Of a stretch of DNA of 64,000 nucleotides, positions 43,435-51,866 are shown in pieces. Origin of the DNA: Paenibacillus glucanolyticus NBRC 15330 (GTDB lineage Bacteria; Bacillota; Bacilli; Paenibacillales; Paenibacillaceae); the NCBI RefSeq assembly GCF_004000885.1, contig NZ_BIMC01000007.1, positions 124,001 through 188,000 of the forward strand. Direction: 5' to 3'. Below the pieces are notes generated by a model. The model was given only the letters and a program-made list of their open reading frames with translations, had not been told where the DNA came from and made no database searches. Made by a program: the position numbers and the translations under genes. The stretch's first letter is position 1, and every line of letters starts with the position of its first letter.

Positions 43435-44154
43435 ATGAAACACAGATTATTTGGCAAACTCGCACTATCCGCAGCCCTGCTTGGTGGAACAGCAGCTCTT
43501 CCAGTCCATGTCTCAGGTGCTGATACACCAGGCGACGTTTCAAGTCAAACAGGGAAAAGCGCGCCTGCTGAGACTATTGAGATTGCAGCCGTCCATACCC
43601 TGCCGAACCCGCTGGAATTGGCAGAGAAATACGCCCCGGAAACGGTTCAGGATTGGAAAGAAACCCTTGAGAAATACGGCAAGCTTGCTGGTGCTGAGGG
43701 AACATTTCAGTTCGCGGCGACAACAGCCGCCGCCACGGTTCGGGTTAACGATGACTCGAAGCCGGGTGAAGTAAAGGACCCCGTGGAAGCTACAATTTCG
43801 TTCAAGGCTACACCGGCCAAGGATATCCAGGAGTTAATTGACAGCGGTGAGATCAAGGAATTCACAGCAACCGGGGTCAATGACGTTGGGATGCCTCCTG
43901 AAGGTGTGACCATTCAAAGAACGGAAGCTGTAAAAGCAGGGGGCGGCGAGGCTCCATCTAGCTTTGTACCAGCTGGTGTAGAAGGTACAAAGGCAGTGAA
44001 AATCAGCGATGAGGATCTGGCTTTCATTCATGCAAGAGTAGACCTCTTCAAAGCTGCGGATTCCAAGGATTCCGCCGCCATTCAAGAAGCGCTGACAAAA
44101 CTGCTGAACCAGTACAAGGAACAGATCACCAAGCTGGAAGCTGAAGCGAAATAA
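43435..44154 (+). CDS. Secreted protein of 239 residues, unknown function
   Basis: A signal peptide (about 1-28, cleavage near VSGADTPG) is followed by an acidic, Ala/Thr-rich mature chain. A central beta-rich part (FQFAATTAAATVRVND, VEATISFKA) is followed by a strongly helical C-terminus (LTKLLNQYKEQITKLEAEAK). There are no cysteines after the signal and no sorting motif. The ATG follows GGAGTG. It is divergent from the two-component operon, which suggests control by it. A strong terminator follows. I do not recognise the family; an envelope-stress or adhesion-type role would be guesswork. Confidence 0.82.
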   Translation: MKHRLFGKLALSAALLGGTAALPVHVSGADTPGDVSSQTGKSAPAETIEIAAVHTLPNPLELAEKYAPETVQDWKETLEKYGKLAGAEGTFQFAATTAAATVRVNDDSKPGEVKDPVEATISFKATPAKDIQELIDSGEIKEFTATGVNDVGMPPEGVTIQRTEAVKAGGGEAPSSFVPAGVEGTKAVKISDEDLAFIHARVDLFKAADSKDSAAIQEALTKLLNQYKEQITKLEAEAK

Positions 44155-44221
44155 CATACAACGGTTAAGTACAATCGGAACTTACAACACACAGGCGGCA
44201 AACGCCCGATATACTTAACAA

Positions 44222-44255
44222 AACAACCCTTGCCGGTGCCGCGGCAAGGGTTGTT
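44222..44255. terminator. Bidirectional terminator
   Basis: A perfect 13-base stem (AACAACCCTTGCC 44222-44234 with 44243-44255) has an 8-base loop. It lies between the convergent genes for the secreted protein and the YdjC-type deacetylase. Confidence 0.85.
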
Positions 44256-44269
44256 CGTGCAGGCTCTGT

Positions 44270-45190
44270 TTATTTTTGCGCCATGGCCTTCATGAGTTTT
44301 ACGGCTGAACGTATACGCGGACGCTTTAAGTTCTCCTCCACATAGCGGTAATCCGTTAAGATCACCTTCGCATCCCGCAGTCCGTATGCAAAATCGTCAT
44401 CGAACAGAAGCCGATACTCCCACACCCGCTTCTCCCAATTCGGAATATTCGCCAGCATCCATGCATCCTCGGCTCCCGGGTGGACATAGGTTTCGCTAAC
44501 CCCTTCAGGCAGTCTGTACAGCTTATCGATCAGCGATTGCTTGAAGCTGTCATAGGTCTCCCCTTCGACAACAGGGAACGGATGCGAGAGCAAATAATCC
44601 GGAATCGGCACCCCCAGCATATCGGCAAGACTGGAGGCAAGCGCGACCGGACGCTCGATATTCGATAAAGAGCTAAGCAGGGGATCCTCCGGATGAATGT
44701 AACGGAATAAACGTGCAGGAAGCCGCCAGCGCGAAGTCTTCCACAGCATCTGCGGAATAAGACTGCGCCCCGTCTCCATCCCATACAGACTGCCCATGTG
44801 ATTATCAACATGGCTCACAGAGATGCCAGCCTTGCTCGCCCGCTCATACTGCGCGTCCAGCTCTTTCAGCACGGCCCCTGTCTCCGCCTTCTGTTCAAAC
44901 TCCTGAACCGTCGCGTATTGTTGACCGCTCTGGTCATGCAGGGATGGATGACCGGTCAAGCTGCTCCATCGCAGCGCCTCGAATTCGCTTGTCATGGTCA
45001 GGTGCAGTCCGACATTGGGCTGGCGCCGACGAGCCGTCCAGGAAGCAGCCTCTTCAAACCCGGGGGCCACCGCCATGATGGTGGCAGAGGAAGCCTTGTT
45101 CTCCTCCAGCAGATGCTGAATCGCCTGGTTCATAGCTTTGCTCTGCCCGAAATCGTCACAATTGATGATCAGCCTTCGCTCCATGGTCAT
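44270..45190 (-). CDS. YdjC/ChbG/HpnK-family carbohydrate deacetylase
   Basis: The 306-residue cytosolic enzyme of the ChbG/YdjC fold starts with LIINCDDFGQSKAMNQA, whose Asp pair binds the metal. VGLHLTMTSE supplies a His, and VSHVDNHMGSLYG a further metal/active-site His. Known members remove acetyl groups from N-acetylated di- or oligosaccharides such as diacetylchitobiose. The ATG at 45190 has AGGAGGCG and lies inside the end of the upstream transporter gene (35-base overlap), so the transporter and the deacetylase probably handle the same acetylated sugar. Confidence 0.88.
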   Translation of the reverse strand: MTMERRLIINCDDFGQSKAMNQAIQHLLEENKASSATIMAVAPGFEEAASWTARRRQPNVGLHLTMTSEFEALRWSSLTGHPSLHDQSGQQYATVQEFEQKAETGAVLKELDAQYERASKAGISVSHVDNHMGSLYGMETGRSLIPQMLWKTSRWRLPARLFRYIHPEDPLLSSLSNIERPVALASSLADMLGVPIPDYLLSHPFPVVEGETYDSFKQSLIDKLYRLPEGVSETYVHPGAEDAWMLANIPNWEKRVWEYRLLFDDDFAYGLRDAKVILTDYRYVEENLKRPRIRSAVKLMKAMAQK

Positions 45191-46478
45191 GTTCGCCTCC
45201 TATGGTTTTTGAGAATTCGATTCTGGTCAGGAAGGATAGCAGGAAGGAGATGATCAGCAAGCACAACGGAACGACACTGATCAAGTACCTGAAGGTTGAT
45301 TCTGGATCGCTTCCCGGGTTGTCACCGCTCTCATATCCGAAAATCATGCCGACCACAAAGAACGCCAGTGCGGAAATCAATCCGCTGGAACGCGTAATGA
45401 ACCCGCTGACAGCCGTATAGATTCCCTCTCGTCTTAGACCCGTCCGCTCCGCATCCTCATCGATGATGTTCCCGCTAACCATAGCCGGTGTTACCAGAAA
45501 TCCTGCCAGACCGAAGCCCACGCCGATGCCGGCCAAAATGCCGCTGAGCAAATCGTATCCGAACCAGAGTGGAATAACGGATATACCGTACACCCCGAGC
45601 GAGAGACGCCAGGCCTTCACACCATCCATCCTGCGGATCATCCAATACCAGACGAACACCAGCGGGATGACCGATACAAACACAGCCGCCAGCAGAATCG
45701 ATACTTGGTCAACCGGAATCTGCAGCACATATTTGGCATAGAAGGGGATCGTTGAGCTTATCAGACCATTCACCGTCTGGGCGAACGAATTGGAGATGTT
45801 AAATACCCAGAACTTTTTGTTGCGCAAGGTTTCACGAAACGCCTGAACCAGCTTGAGCGGCTCGTTTGTGCTGTACACCTCCTGCTCCCGAACGCTCATC
45901 ATACAGAGGAGCATGAATACACCAAACAACAGCGCATACAGAATTGCCATATTGGAAAAACCCAGGGCATCATAGATGATCGGAGTAAGCGCAGTGCCTA
46001 TCAGCAAAGCCACTACCTGGTAGCCCTGCTGTATAGCTGAAGCCTTTGCCCGTATCCGGTCCCCGCGGAACAGCTCGGGAAACAATGCTCCATAATTAAC
46101 CCATAACACGGTGGCTACAGCTTCATACAGAATAAGCGCAACCAAAAACCACATAAACAGTCCGTTCTGTGACAATCCTTCCGGTGGCGAGAATACGAGC
46201 ACGAAGGTCAGCATGAACAGTGGAATCGCACCGAATACCCACGGCCTGCGCCGCCCAAGCCTGGTCTTCGTACGATCCGACCAATATCCCATGAGCGGAT
46301 TGTTGACAGCATCCCAGATCAGAAATACCGTCCGCGCGAGGGATGCCAGCCCAATGCCAAGTCCCAGTGTGTCCACGTAAAAAAAGATATAAAAGGAGCT
46401 GAACGCCTGACTCGGAACCATCATGGCAAACATGCCGAGCGAATATGAATACGGTGAATTCCTCCAACTGCGCTTCAT
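45156..46478 (-). CDS. GPH-family sugar:cation symporter (MFS)
   Basis: This membrane protein has about 440 residues and twelve predicted helices. It shows glycoside-pentoside-hexuronide family features: early YSLGMFAMMVPSQAF, the loop MGYWSDRTKTRLGRRRPWVFGAIP between helices 2 and 3, and a mid-chain LVQAFRETLRNKKFW. It imports a sugar or glycoside with sodium or protons. The frame opens at 46550, but GGAGGGAAACGG precisely precedes the ATG at 46478. It overlaps the deacetylase gene by 35 bases, an arrangement that points to uptake of an acetylated sugar. Confidence 0.9.
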   Translation of the reverse strand: MKRSWRNSPYSYSLGMFAMMVPSQAFSSFYIFFYVDTLGLGIGLASLARTVFLIWDAVNNPLMGYWSDRTKTRLGRRRPWVFGAIPLFMLTFVLVFSPPEGLSQNGLFMWFLVALILYEAVATVLWVNYGALFPELFRGDRIRAKASAIQQGYQVVALLIGTALTPIIYDALGFSNMAILYALLFGVFMLLCMMSVREQEVYSTNEPLKLVQAFRETLRNKKFWVFNISNSFAQTVNGLISSTIPFYAKYVLQIPVDQVSILLAAVFVSVIPLVFVWYWMIRRMDGVKAWRLSLGVYGISVIPLWFGYDLLSGILAGIGVGFGLAGFLVTPAMVSGNIIDEDAERTGLRREGIYTAVSGFITRSSGLISALAFFVVGMIFGYESGDNPGSDPESTFRYLISVVPLCLLIISFLLSFLTRIEFSKTIGGEHDHGAKADHQL

Positions 46479-46693
46479 CCGTTTCCCTCCATCCGTTAAG
46501 GACGATTTGTTGTACAGTATTCGGCGCAAAGAACGATTATACCTGCTCATGCAAGGGAGGCCATGAGATCTTGTCGAACCGTGCAGGGCAGCGTCTCCCC
46601 CTGCCGTAAATTTGGCTGATAATACATATTTTTCTTGGCAATAGCCAACCCTTCTGTGTAAGGCCGTAAAACCACTCGGAAAGGATCTGTGCC

Positions 46694-47410
46694 ATGGAAC
46701 TCATCAAAGATCTTCTGGTAGTGCTCGGCAGAATTTATACCATCTATCCGCTGCTCTTAGCCGTTACCCTGTTTATGGGCCGTCGATCCGTTGCCGAGCT
46801 GCCCGTCTTTGATTACATCATCATTCTGTCCCTCGGTTCCGTAATCGGGGCAGATATTGCAGACCCCCATATCGAGCATATTCCTACGATCTTCGCCATT
46901 GTTGCCATCGGTGTCCTGCAAAAGATCGGCTCCGTCCTGCTCATTAAGAGCCGCCTCATCGGGAAATGGATGACATTCGAACCCATTATCGTGATTAAGG
47001 ATGGGCAATTCCTTCATAAGAATCTGAAAAAAGCCCGTTATCCCATCGATAATATTTTGCAGATGCTGCGTGAGGATCAGATTTTTGATATCAACACTGT
47101 GGATATGGCCGTGCTGGAGCCGAATGGGACCTTATCCGTTCTGAAGAAAATGGAGAAGATGACCGTTACGCTAGAGGACTTAAAATTAAAGCGGCAGGAT
47201 TCCGGCCTGTCCTACGCCATTATTAAGGAAGGGCGAGTTCAAACCATAACCCTCCAAAAGCTAAACCTTACAGGAAAATGGCTGGAGAACCAGCTCAGCG
47301 AGCGGGAGATCCTGCTTGATCAGGTGTTCTTCGCTTCTCTTGATGAACAGATGTCTTTAAACATCACCGTCTATGATAAGGAAATTCCGGTTCCCCCGCT
47401 GTATCATTAA
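46694..47410 (+). CDS. DUF421 (YetF/YcaP-like) membrane protein
   Basis: The 238-residue protein has three N-terminal membrane helices (about 10-100) and a cytoplasmic domain of two small repeats: EPIIVIKDGQFLHKNLKKARYPIDNILQMLRE, then LSYAIIKEGRVQ. This is the DUF421/YetF pattern common in spore-forming bacteria. The exact role is unknown; in Bacillus some relatives affect spore germination. The ATG follows GAAAGGAT. It is divergent from the sugar symporter and convergent with the stalk-domain gene. Confidence 0.9.
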   Translation: MELIKDLLVVLGRIYTIYPLLLAVTLFMGRRSVAELPVFDYIIILSLGSVIGADIADPHIEHIPTIFAIVAIGVLQKIGSVLLIKSRLIGKWMTFEPIIVIKDGQFLHKNLKKARYPIDNILQMLREDQIFDINTVDMAVLEPNGTLSVLKKMEKMTVTLEDLKLKRQDSGLSYAIIKEGRVQTITLQKLNLTGKWLENQLSEREILLDQVFFASLDEQMSLNITVYDKEIPVPPLYH

Positions 47411-47420
47411 CGAGAAAAAG

Positions 47421-47442
47421 AGCCCGGCGCAACCGCCAGGCT
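47421..47442. terminator. Bidirectional terminator
   Basis: AGCCcGGCG and CGCCaGGCT form an 8-pair stem with one mismatch and a 4-base loop. The plus side is followed by TCTTCTT and the minus side by CTTTTTCTC. It serves two convergent genes. Confidence 0.7.
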
Positions 47443-47459
47443 TCTTCTTGTATTCCCTC

Positions 47460-48494
47460 TTATTGAAGAACGATTTTGATCGCATGGCCAATCGGCGGCA
47501 GGCTCTTGGTCATCACAGGGCTGTAATAACCAATGATCTCCGCATCGGCAGTCAAATCACTAGCTTTCATAGCTTTGCCATCTTTATGCTCGATAATCGT
47601 TTCAGGCGTCAGACTTAGGATCACTTCACTTGGTGATTGCTCCGTCAATCCTTGACCCTTGATCGTTACACGCAGGTTGCCGCCCTCTGCATTGATATCA
47701 GTAATGGCACCAGCGGTAGCGAGTTGTTCCTTCTCTTCCTTGTCCGACTTCACACTGATTTCATATGCGTAGGTCTGCGGCGGCAGGCTCATGGTCATCG
47801 CCATGCTGTGAACGGCTTCAATCTCCATCTCTTTCGCAAGATCCTTGAGCTCGATATTCTTGCCTTCCGCGTCGCGGATGATGGTGCTCTCGTCCACATT
47901 CAGAATGATGCCTTCCGTTCCCGTGCCGTTAATATGAACGGCCTTGCGATTTTCATTATGAATGACTTCCGTGATTTTGCCGCTGGTGGTTTCCTTCTTC
48001 ACATCATCTTCCCCGGAAGTGATACTCACCTTCATACCATCGACCGCGACGCTAGCCCGGAGTACCTCGCTGAAGAAGTTAGCCGGAACATAGAGCGTGC
48101 CCTTCACATTCACCGGCGCAGCGCCGAGGGACTTGTACATTTTGTTTACCGCGTACTGATCCTTGCCTGTTTGCACGAGGGTCCAGATCGGTGAGCCCGG
48201 TTTCGTCAGCTCTGCAGAGCGATCCTCCTGATTCCAGTCCAGTTCAAATCCGAGTGCCTCGGACACGCTCCGCAGCGGAATCATGACCAGCTTCGCGTCT
48301 GTATTCATAAATCCAGCGCCCGTCACATCCTTGCCGTTGACCAGCACTCCATAATCCATGGCAGCCGATATCACAACCGGCTTCTGTTCCTGGCTTCCTC
48401 CAGCCTGGGGTGCCGCATAAACCGCTGCACTACCGGAAACCGCCATGGCTGCAACCATCAGTGTCACCGCTTGCTTCTTCCATTGTTTGTTCAT
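47460..48494 (-). CDS. Secreted copper-amine-oxidase-N-like stalk domain protein
   Basis: The exported protein of about 344 residues has a signal peptide ending AVYAAPQ (about residue 27). A stalk domain follows (about 40-140), containing GVLVNGKDV, KLVMIPLRSVSEALGFELDWNQEDRSAEL and GTLYVPANFFSEVL. This is the Cu_amine_oxidN1 pattern that in Paenibacillus and relatives usually sits on the cell surface and has no oxidase activity. The C-terminal two-thirds holds two related beta-rich repeats (GIILNVDESTIIRDAEGKNIELKDLAKEMEIEAVHS and SEVILSLTPETIIEHKDGKAMKASDLTADAEIIGYYS). ATG at 48494 with AAAGGATG is chosen; the frame from 48653 has no site. Role unknown. Confidence 0.85.
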   Translation of the reverse strand: MNKQWKKQAVTLMVAAMAVSGSAAVYAAPQAGGSQEQKPVVISAAMDYGVLVNGKDVTGAGFMNTDAKLVMIPLRSVSEALGFELDWNQEDRSAELTKPGSPIWTLVQTGKDQYAVNKMYKSLGAAPVNVKGTLYVPANFFSEVLRASVAVDGMKVSITSGEDDVKKETTSGKITEVIHNENRKAVHINGTGTEGIILNVDESTIIRDAEGKNIELKDLAKEMEIEAVHSMAMTMSLPPQTYAYEISVKSDKEEKEQLATAGAITDINAEGGNLRVTIKGQGLTEQSPSEVILSLTPETIIEHKDGKAMKASDLTADAEIIGYYSPVMTKSLPPIGHAIKIVLQ

Positions 48495-48603
48495 GTTGAT
48501 CATCCTTTCTAGGTGTCTTTCATTATCATGTACAACTATACTGACGGGCGTTTTTTGCCAAATGTTGCATTGAAACGAAAAAGAAACCCTACCGAGAACA
48601 TAC

Positions 48604-48645
48604 AAAAAAGCCGTCCGGAAGACTATACAGTCTTCCGAAACGGCC
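48604..48645 (-). terminator. Terminator of the TetR/MFS operon
   Basis: On the minus strand GGCCGTTTCGGAAGAC pairs with GTCTTCCGGACGGC with small mismatches, followed by six T (48604-48609). It lies 15 bases after the TetR stop. Confidence 0.85.
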
Positions 48646-48659
48646 TCTTGCATGCCGGT

Positions 48660-49259
48660 CTATTTCGTTGATCGACATACAAACAACGGGTCAACAAAAC
48701 TTCTGCAATATTCCTCCGCAATCTGCTCCGCACTATATCCCATATCCCGGAGATACAGAATAATGTCCGCCCGAGGCAGCGAGGCAAGCATGACGGATGT
48801 AAATTGTGAATCAACCGGCATCAGCGTTCCTTGCTCCGCCGCTTGGTCCAGAAGGCCCTTGATCTGCAGTCGCAAATACATGAAAGGTGGATGCTCACAC
48901 AAAATGTTCTTGGTGTCTTCCAGCCGATCGGAACTCAGCATCACCCGCAGCCATTCCAGATCCTCATTGAAGTGAAGAATAACCTTCGTCATGACGGTCC
49001 TCAAACGGGCCGCAGCGGGCACATCCGCGCTATTGCGCAGGTAAAGGTCCAATTCCTCCATGAACCGGTCAATCTTCGCCTCCATGAGCGTAAAGCAAAT
49101 TTTACTCTTGCTTGGATAGCGGCGGTACAAGGTGCCTTGACCGATTCCGGCGGTTTTAGCCACCTGATGCATCGACACGTCCTCGACGCCGTATTGGTCA
49201 AACAAGGCCTGAGCCGTATCCAAAATTCTCTGACCTAATTCGTCATTCTCTTTTGCCAT
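48660..49259 (-). CDS. TetR/AcrR-family repressor
   Basis: The 199-residue regulator has an N-terminal TetR helix-turn-helix (AQALFDQYGVEDVSMHQVAKTAGIGQGTLYRRYPSK, about 12-50) and an all-helical ligand domain. The ATG follows GAAAGGGATAT. It is the second gene of an operon with a drug-type MFS exporter, 35 bases after it. Two perfect palindromes flank that operon's promoter, so this protein very likely represses its own operon and is released by an exported compound. Confidence 0.93.
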   Translation of the reverse strand: MAKENDELGQRILDTAQALFDQYGVEDVSMHQVAKTAGIGQGTLYRRYPSKSKICFTLMEAKIDRFMEELDLYLRNSADVPAAARLRTVMTKVILHFNEDLEWLRVMLSSDRLEDTKNILCEHPPFMYLRLQIKGLLDQAAEQGTLMPVDSQFTSVMLASLPRADIILYLRDMGYSAEQIAEEYCRSFVDPLFVCRSTK

Positions 49260-49294
49260 TCATATATCCCTTTCTCTTTGAACAAACGGGAATC

Positions 49295-50749
49295 TTATGC
49301 GGCAGACTGTTCTTCTTCTACGGGTGAAGTTGTTCGTTTGACGAAGAAGCCCAGCACCAAGGCCACTATTGCAAGAACAAATCCGATTATAAAGGCGCTT
49401 TGAAGGCCTGCAATCATACTTTCCACCGGATTCATATCCCCGGTCGTCTCGACATAATTTTTAGCTCCTGATGACATGATACTGATAAAGAGCGCCATGC
49501 CAATAGCTCCGGCAACCTGCTGCAGTGTGCTCATAATCGCTGTTCCATGCGGGTACAGCAAGCGCGGCAGCTGGTTTAGTGCTGTTGTCTGGGCCGGCAT
49601 CATGACCATAGATATGCCAACCATCATCATAACATGAAGGAAGATAACATAACCACCGGTCCAGGAAGAATCCACTCTCGAGAACAGGAAAATCGAGAGG
49701 GACAACAGCACCAGTCCAGGAATAATGAGAACTCTCGGACCGAATTTGTCAAACAGCTTGCCTGATATCGGGGCCATCAGACCGTTGACGATACCCCCCG
49801 GCATCATGACAAGTCCTGCCGCCAGTGCGGTCAAACCAAGTGCATTCTGCAGGAACAACGGCAGCATGATCATGGTGGAGAACATACTCATCATCAGCAC
49901 CAGCATCAGCACCGTGACGAGCGAGAACATCGGAAACTTAAACGTGCGCATATCCAGCATCGGCTGGTCCATCTTCAGCTGACGCCATACAAATAGCAGC
50001 AAGCTGACCGCACCGGCGGCAATGAACCATGTGACCTTCGGATCAGACCAGCCGCCTTCACCGGCACTGCTGAAGCCGTACACAATTCCCCCGAATCCGA
50101 CGGATGACAGAATAATGGAGATAAAATCCACCTTTGGCTTGGTGAGCTCTGTAACGTTTTTTAGATATATAAATGCAAAAACAATCGAAAATGCCGCCAG
50201 CGGAATGATGAGGAAAAACAACCAGCGCCAGCTAAGAGCATCCACAATCAAACCGGACAGCGAAGGTCCGATCGCCGGAGCCGTCATCATGACCAAACCG
50301 ATCATTCCCATCGCTCCGCCGCGATTCTCAGGCGGATAAATGCTGAGGATCGTATTCATCAGAATCGGGATCAGCAGACCCGTTCCTATTGCCTGCAAAA
50401 TCCGTCCGGACAGCAGCACGCCAAAGGTCGGCGATATACCGCTGATCACGGTACCGATTAAGAACAGCGTCATAGCACCGATAAACATCTGCCTGGTGGT
50501 AAACCACATTTGAAGCAGCGCGGTTACCGGCACCAGAATACCGACAACCAGCATATACGAAGTGGACAGCCACTGAACCGTGGACTCCCCAATACTAAAC
50601 TGCTCCATCAAGCTTGGGAAAGCGATGTTGAGCAGCGTCTCATTCAAGATGGAAACGAACGCGCCAATAATCAGTGCGGCTACAATCGGCCCTCTCTTTA
50701 ACTTGCTTAAATCAATCTTGGCCGTACTTGGCCCCACTCCCATATCCAA
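49295..50749 (-). CDS. DHA2-family multidrug MFS exporter
   Basis: The 484-residue protein has about fourteen predicted helices, as in the EmrB/QacA (DHA2) group. Family motifs include LNETLLNIAFPSLM in helix 1, QWLSTSYMLVVGILVPV, and GRILQAIGTGLLIPI (motif C-like region). It probably pumps toxic hydrophobic compounds out using the proton gradient. It starts with TTG at 50749, eight bases after AAGGAGG, so the protein begins (M)DMGVG. It is transcribed from a promoter bracketed by two operators and followed by its TetR repressor. Confidence 0.92.
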   Translation of the reverse strand: MDMGVGPSTAKIDLSKLKRGPIVAALIIGAFVSILNETLLNIAFPSLMEQFSIGESTVQWLSTSYMLVVGILVPVTALLQMWFTTRQMFIGAMTLFLIGTVISGISPTFGVLLSGRILQAIGTGLLIPILMNTILSIYPPENRGGAMGMIGLVMMTAPAIGPSLSGLIVDALSWRWLFFLIIPLAAFSIVFAFIYLKNVTELTKPKVDFISIILSSVGFGGIVYGFSSAGEGGWSDPKVTWFIAAGAVSLLLFVWRQLKMDQPMLDMRTFKFPMFSLVTVLMLVLMMSMFSTMIMLPLFLQNALGLTALAAGLVMMPGGIVNGLMAPISGKLFDKFGPRVLIIPGLVLLSLSIFLFSRVDSSWTGGYVIFLHVMMMVGISMVMMPAQTTALNQLPRLLYPHGTAIMSTLQQVAGAIGMALFISIMSSGAKNYVETTGDMNPVESMIAGLQSAFIIGFVLAIVALVLGFFVKRTTSPVEEEQSAA

Positions 50750-50777
50750 GACCTTATCCTCCTTATAATGATGTCTG

Positions 50778-50827
50778 CGGACAATTGTCCGATTATGCTT
50801 TTTAAATTCTAACGGACAATTGTCCGT
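50778..50827 (-). promoter_or_regulatory. Twin TetR operators flanking the efflux promoter
   Basis: The 14-base palindrome CGGACAATTGTCCG occurs twice (50778-50791 and 50813-50826, the second extended to ACGGACAATTGTCCGT), centres 35 bases apart. On the minus strand the upstream copy supplies TTGTCC as -35; CATAAT lies 16 bases later as -10; the downstream copy covers the start point. This is a classic layout for a TetR-type repressor controlling the MFS and tetR genes. Confidence 0.85.
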
Positions 50828-50966
50828 AGGTCAACTGAAAATTTTCATTGAATTTTCAGGAATTGCAGCCATGCTGGAATTCCTGGGATTATGCGAATAC
50901 ACATCAGTAATTAGGACGCTCAAGAGTTAGGATTTTCAAGACCCTTATGGGTTATCGAAATAACTA

Positions 50967-51013
50967 GAAAAAGGATCTGCCCCATTATGAAATGCCGGGA
51001 CAGATCCTTTTCA
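50967..51013 (-). terminator. Terminator of the ugp-like operon
   Basis: A perfect 13-base inverted repeat GAAAAAGGATCTG/CAGATCCTTTTTC (50967-50979 and 51001-51013) has a 21-base loop, with T-rich arms on both strands. It lies 133 bases after the phosphodiesterase stop. Confidence 0.8.
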
Positions 51014-51146
51014 TTCTATGTTCATGCCGATCTCCATCAACCCGCAAGCCGGACATCATTGGAAGGATAGCGGTACACAGATGTACTGAACCCGTGATGC
51101 GAGTGCCTGTTATCCGTCACTCCAACCGCCGTCAGCCTCTGGAGTT

Positions 51147-51866
51147 TCACGCGTTCTGGGCAATCTTCTCTTGGTATACCTTGGCCCAGCCCTCCAAATT
51201 GTTCGTCACGATCAACAATTCCGGATATTGGGCAAGCGTCTCCAGAGCTGCTTCATCATCCGGTGTCCAGACAATGAGCTGGATGTTCCGCTTGCGTGCT
51301 TCCTCCATGAACTTCGGGGTCACATAAACGTATTTTACGGATACATACCGGGCCCCGATCGCTTCCAGATACGGAAAAACGGAAGGGGTCGCCCCGTATA
51401 TAACCAGGCCCAGCTCAATGTCCGGATCAAGCGCACGTGCCCGTTCAACGGAATAATGATCGAAGGAGGTCAGGAAGACCTGCTTCTCCATACCCGTTTC
51501 CTTAATCACGTTGATGACCTTCTCCTCCAGCCCCGGATAGGTATCGCCCATCTGCTTCAGCTCAATGTCCACGATCATCCGATCCTTGGCAAAACGCAGA
51601 GCCTCCTCCAGCGTTGGAATGACCTCTCCCTGGCCTGCGTCCAGCTTGCGTATTTCCTCTAGCGTGAAGGCGTTGATCGCTCCTGTACCGTTGGTTGTCC
51701 GGTTTACCGTCGGGTCGTGTATCACAACGGGCACGCCGTCCTTCGTCAGCTGGACATCCAGCTCCAGATGCGAGAAGCCAAGCTCCAGCGCTTTTTGAAA
51801 ACCGAGCATCGTATTCTCCGGATATTTTAGCGGATATCCTCTATGGGCCAGTCCCCGTACTTCCAT
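51147..51866 (-). CDS. Glycerophosphodiester phosphodiesterase (UgpQ/GlpQ type)
   Basis: The 239-residue cytosolic enzyme has a GDPD TIM-barrel fold. Its signature residues lie in AHRGYPLKYPENT (catalytic His), HLELDVQLTKDGVPVVIHD (metal-binding Glu/Asp, second His) and VDIELKQ. It cleaves deacylated phospholipid headgroup diesters to glycerol-3-phosphate and an alcohol. No signal peptide, so it acts on imported substrate, like UgpQ. The ATG has GGAGGGAAGGGA. It overlaps the HAD gene by 40 bases and closes the operon that begins with a UgpB-like binding protein. Confidence 0.93.
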   Translation of the reverse strand: MEVRGLAHRGYPLKYPENTMLGFQKALELGFSHLELDVQLTKDGVPVVIHDPTVNRTTNGTGAINAFTLEEIRKLDAGQGEVIPTLEEALRFAKDRMIVDIELKQMGDTYPGLEEKVINVIKETGMEKQVFLTSFDHYSVERARALDPDIELGLVIYGATPSVFPYLEAIGARYVSVKYVYVTPKFMEEARKRNIQLIVWTPDDEAALETLAQYPELLIVTNNLEGWAKVYQEKIAQNA

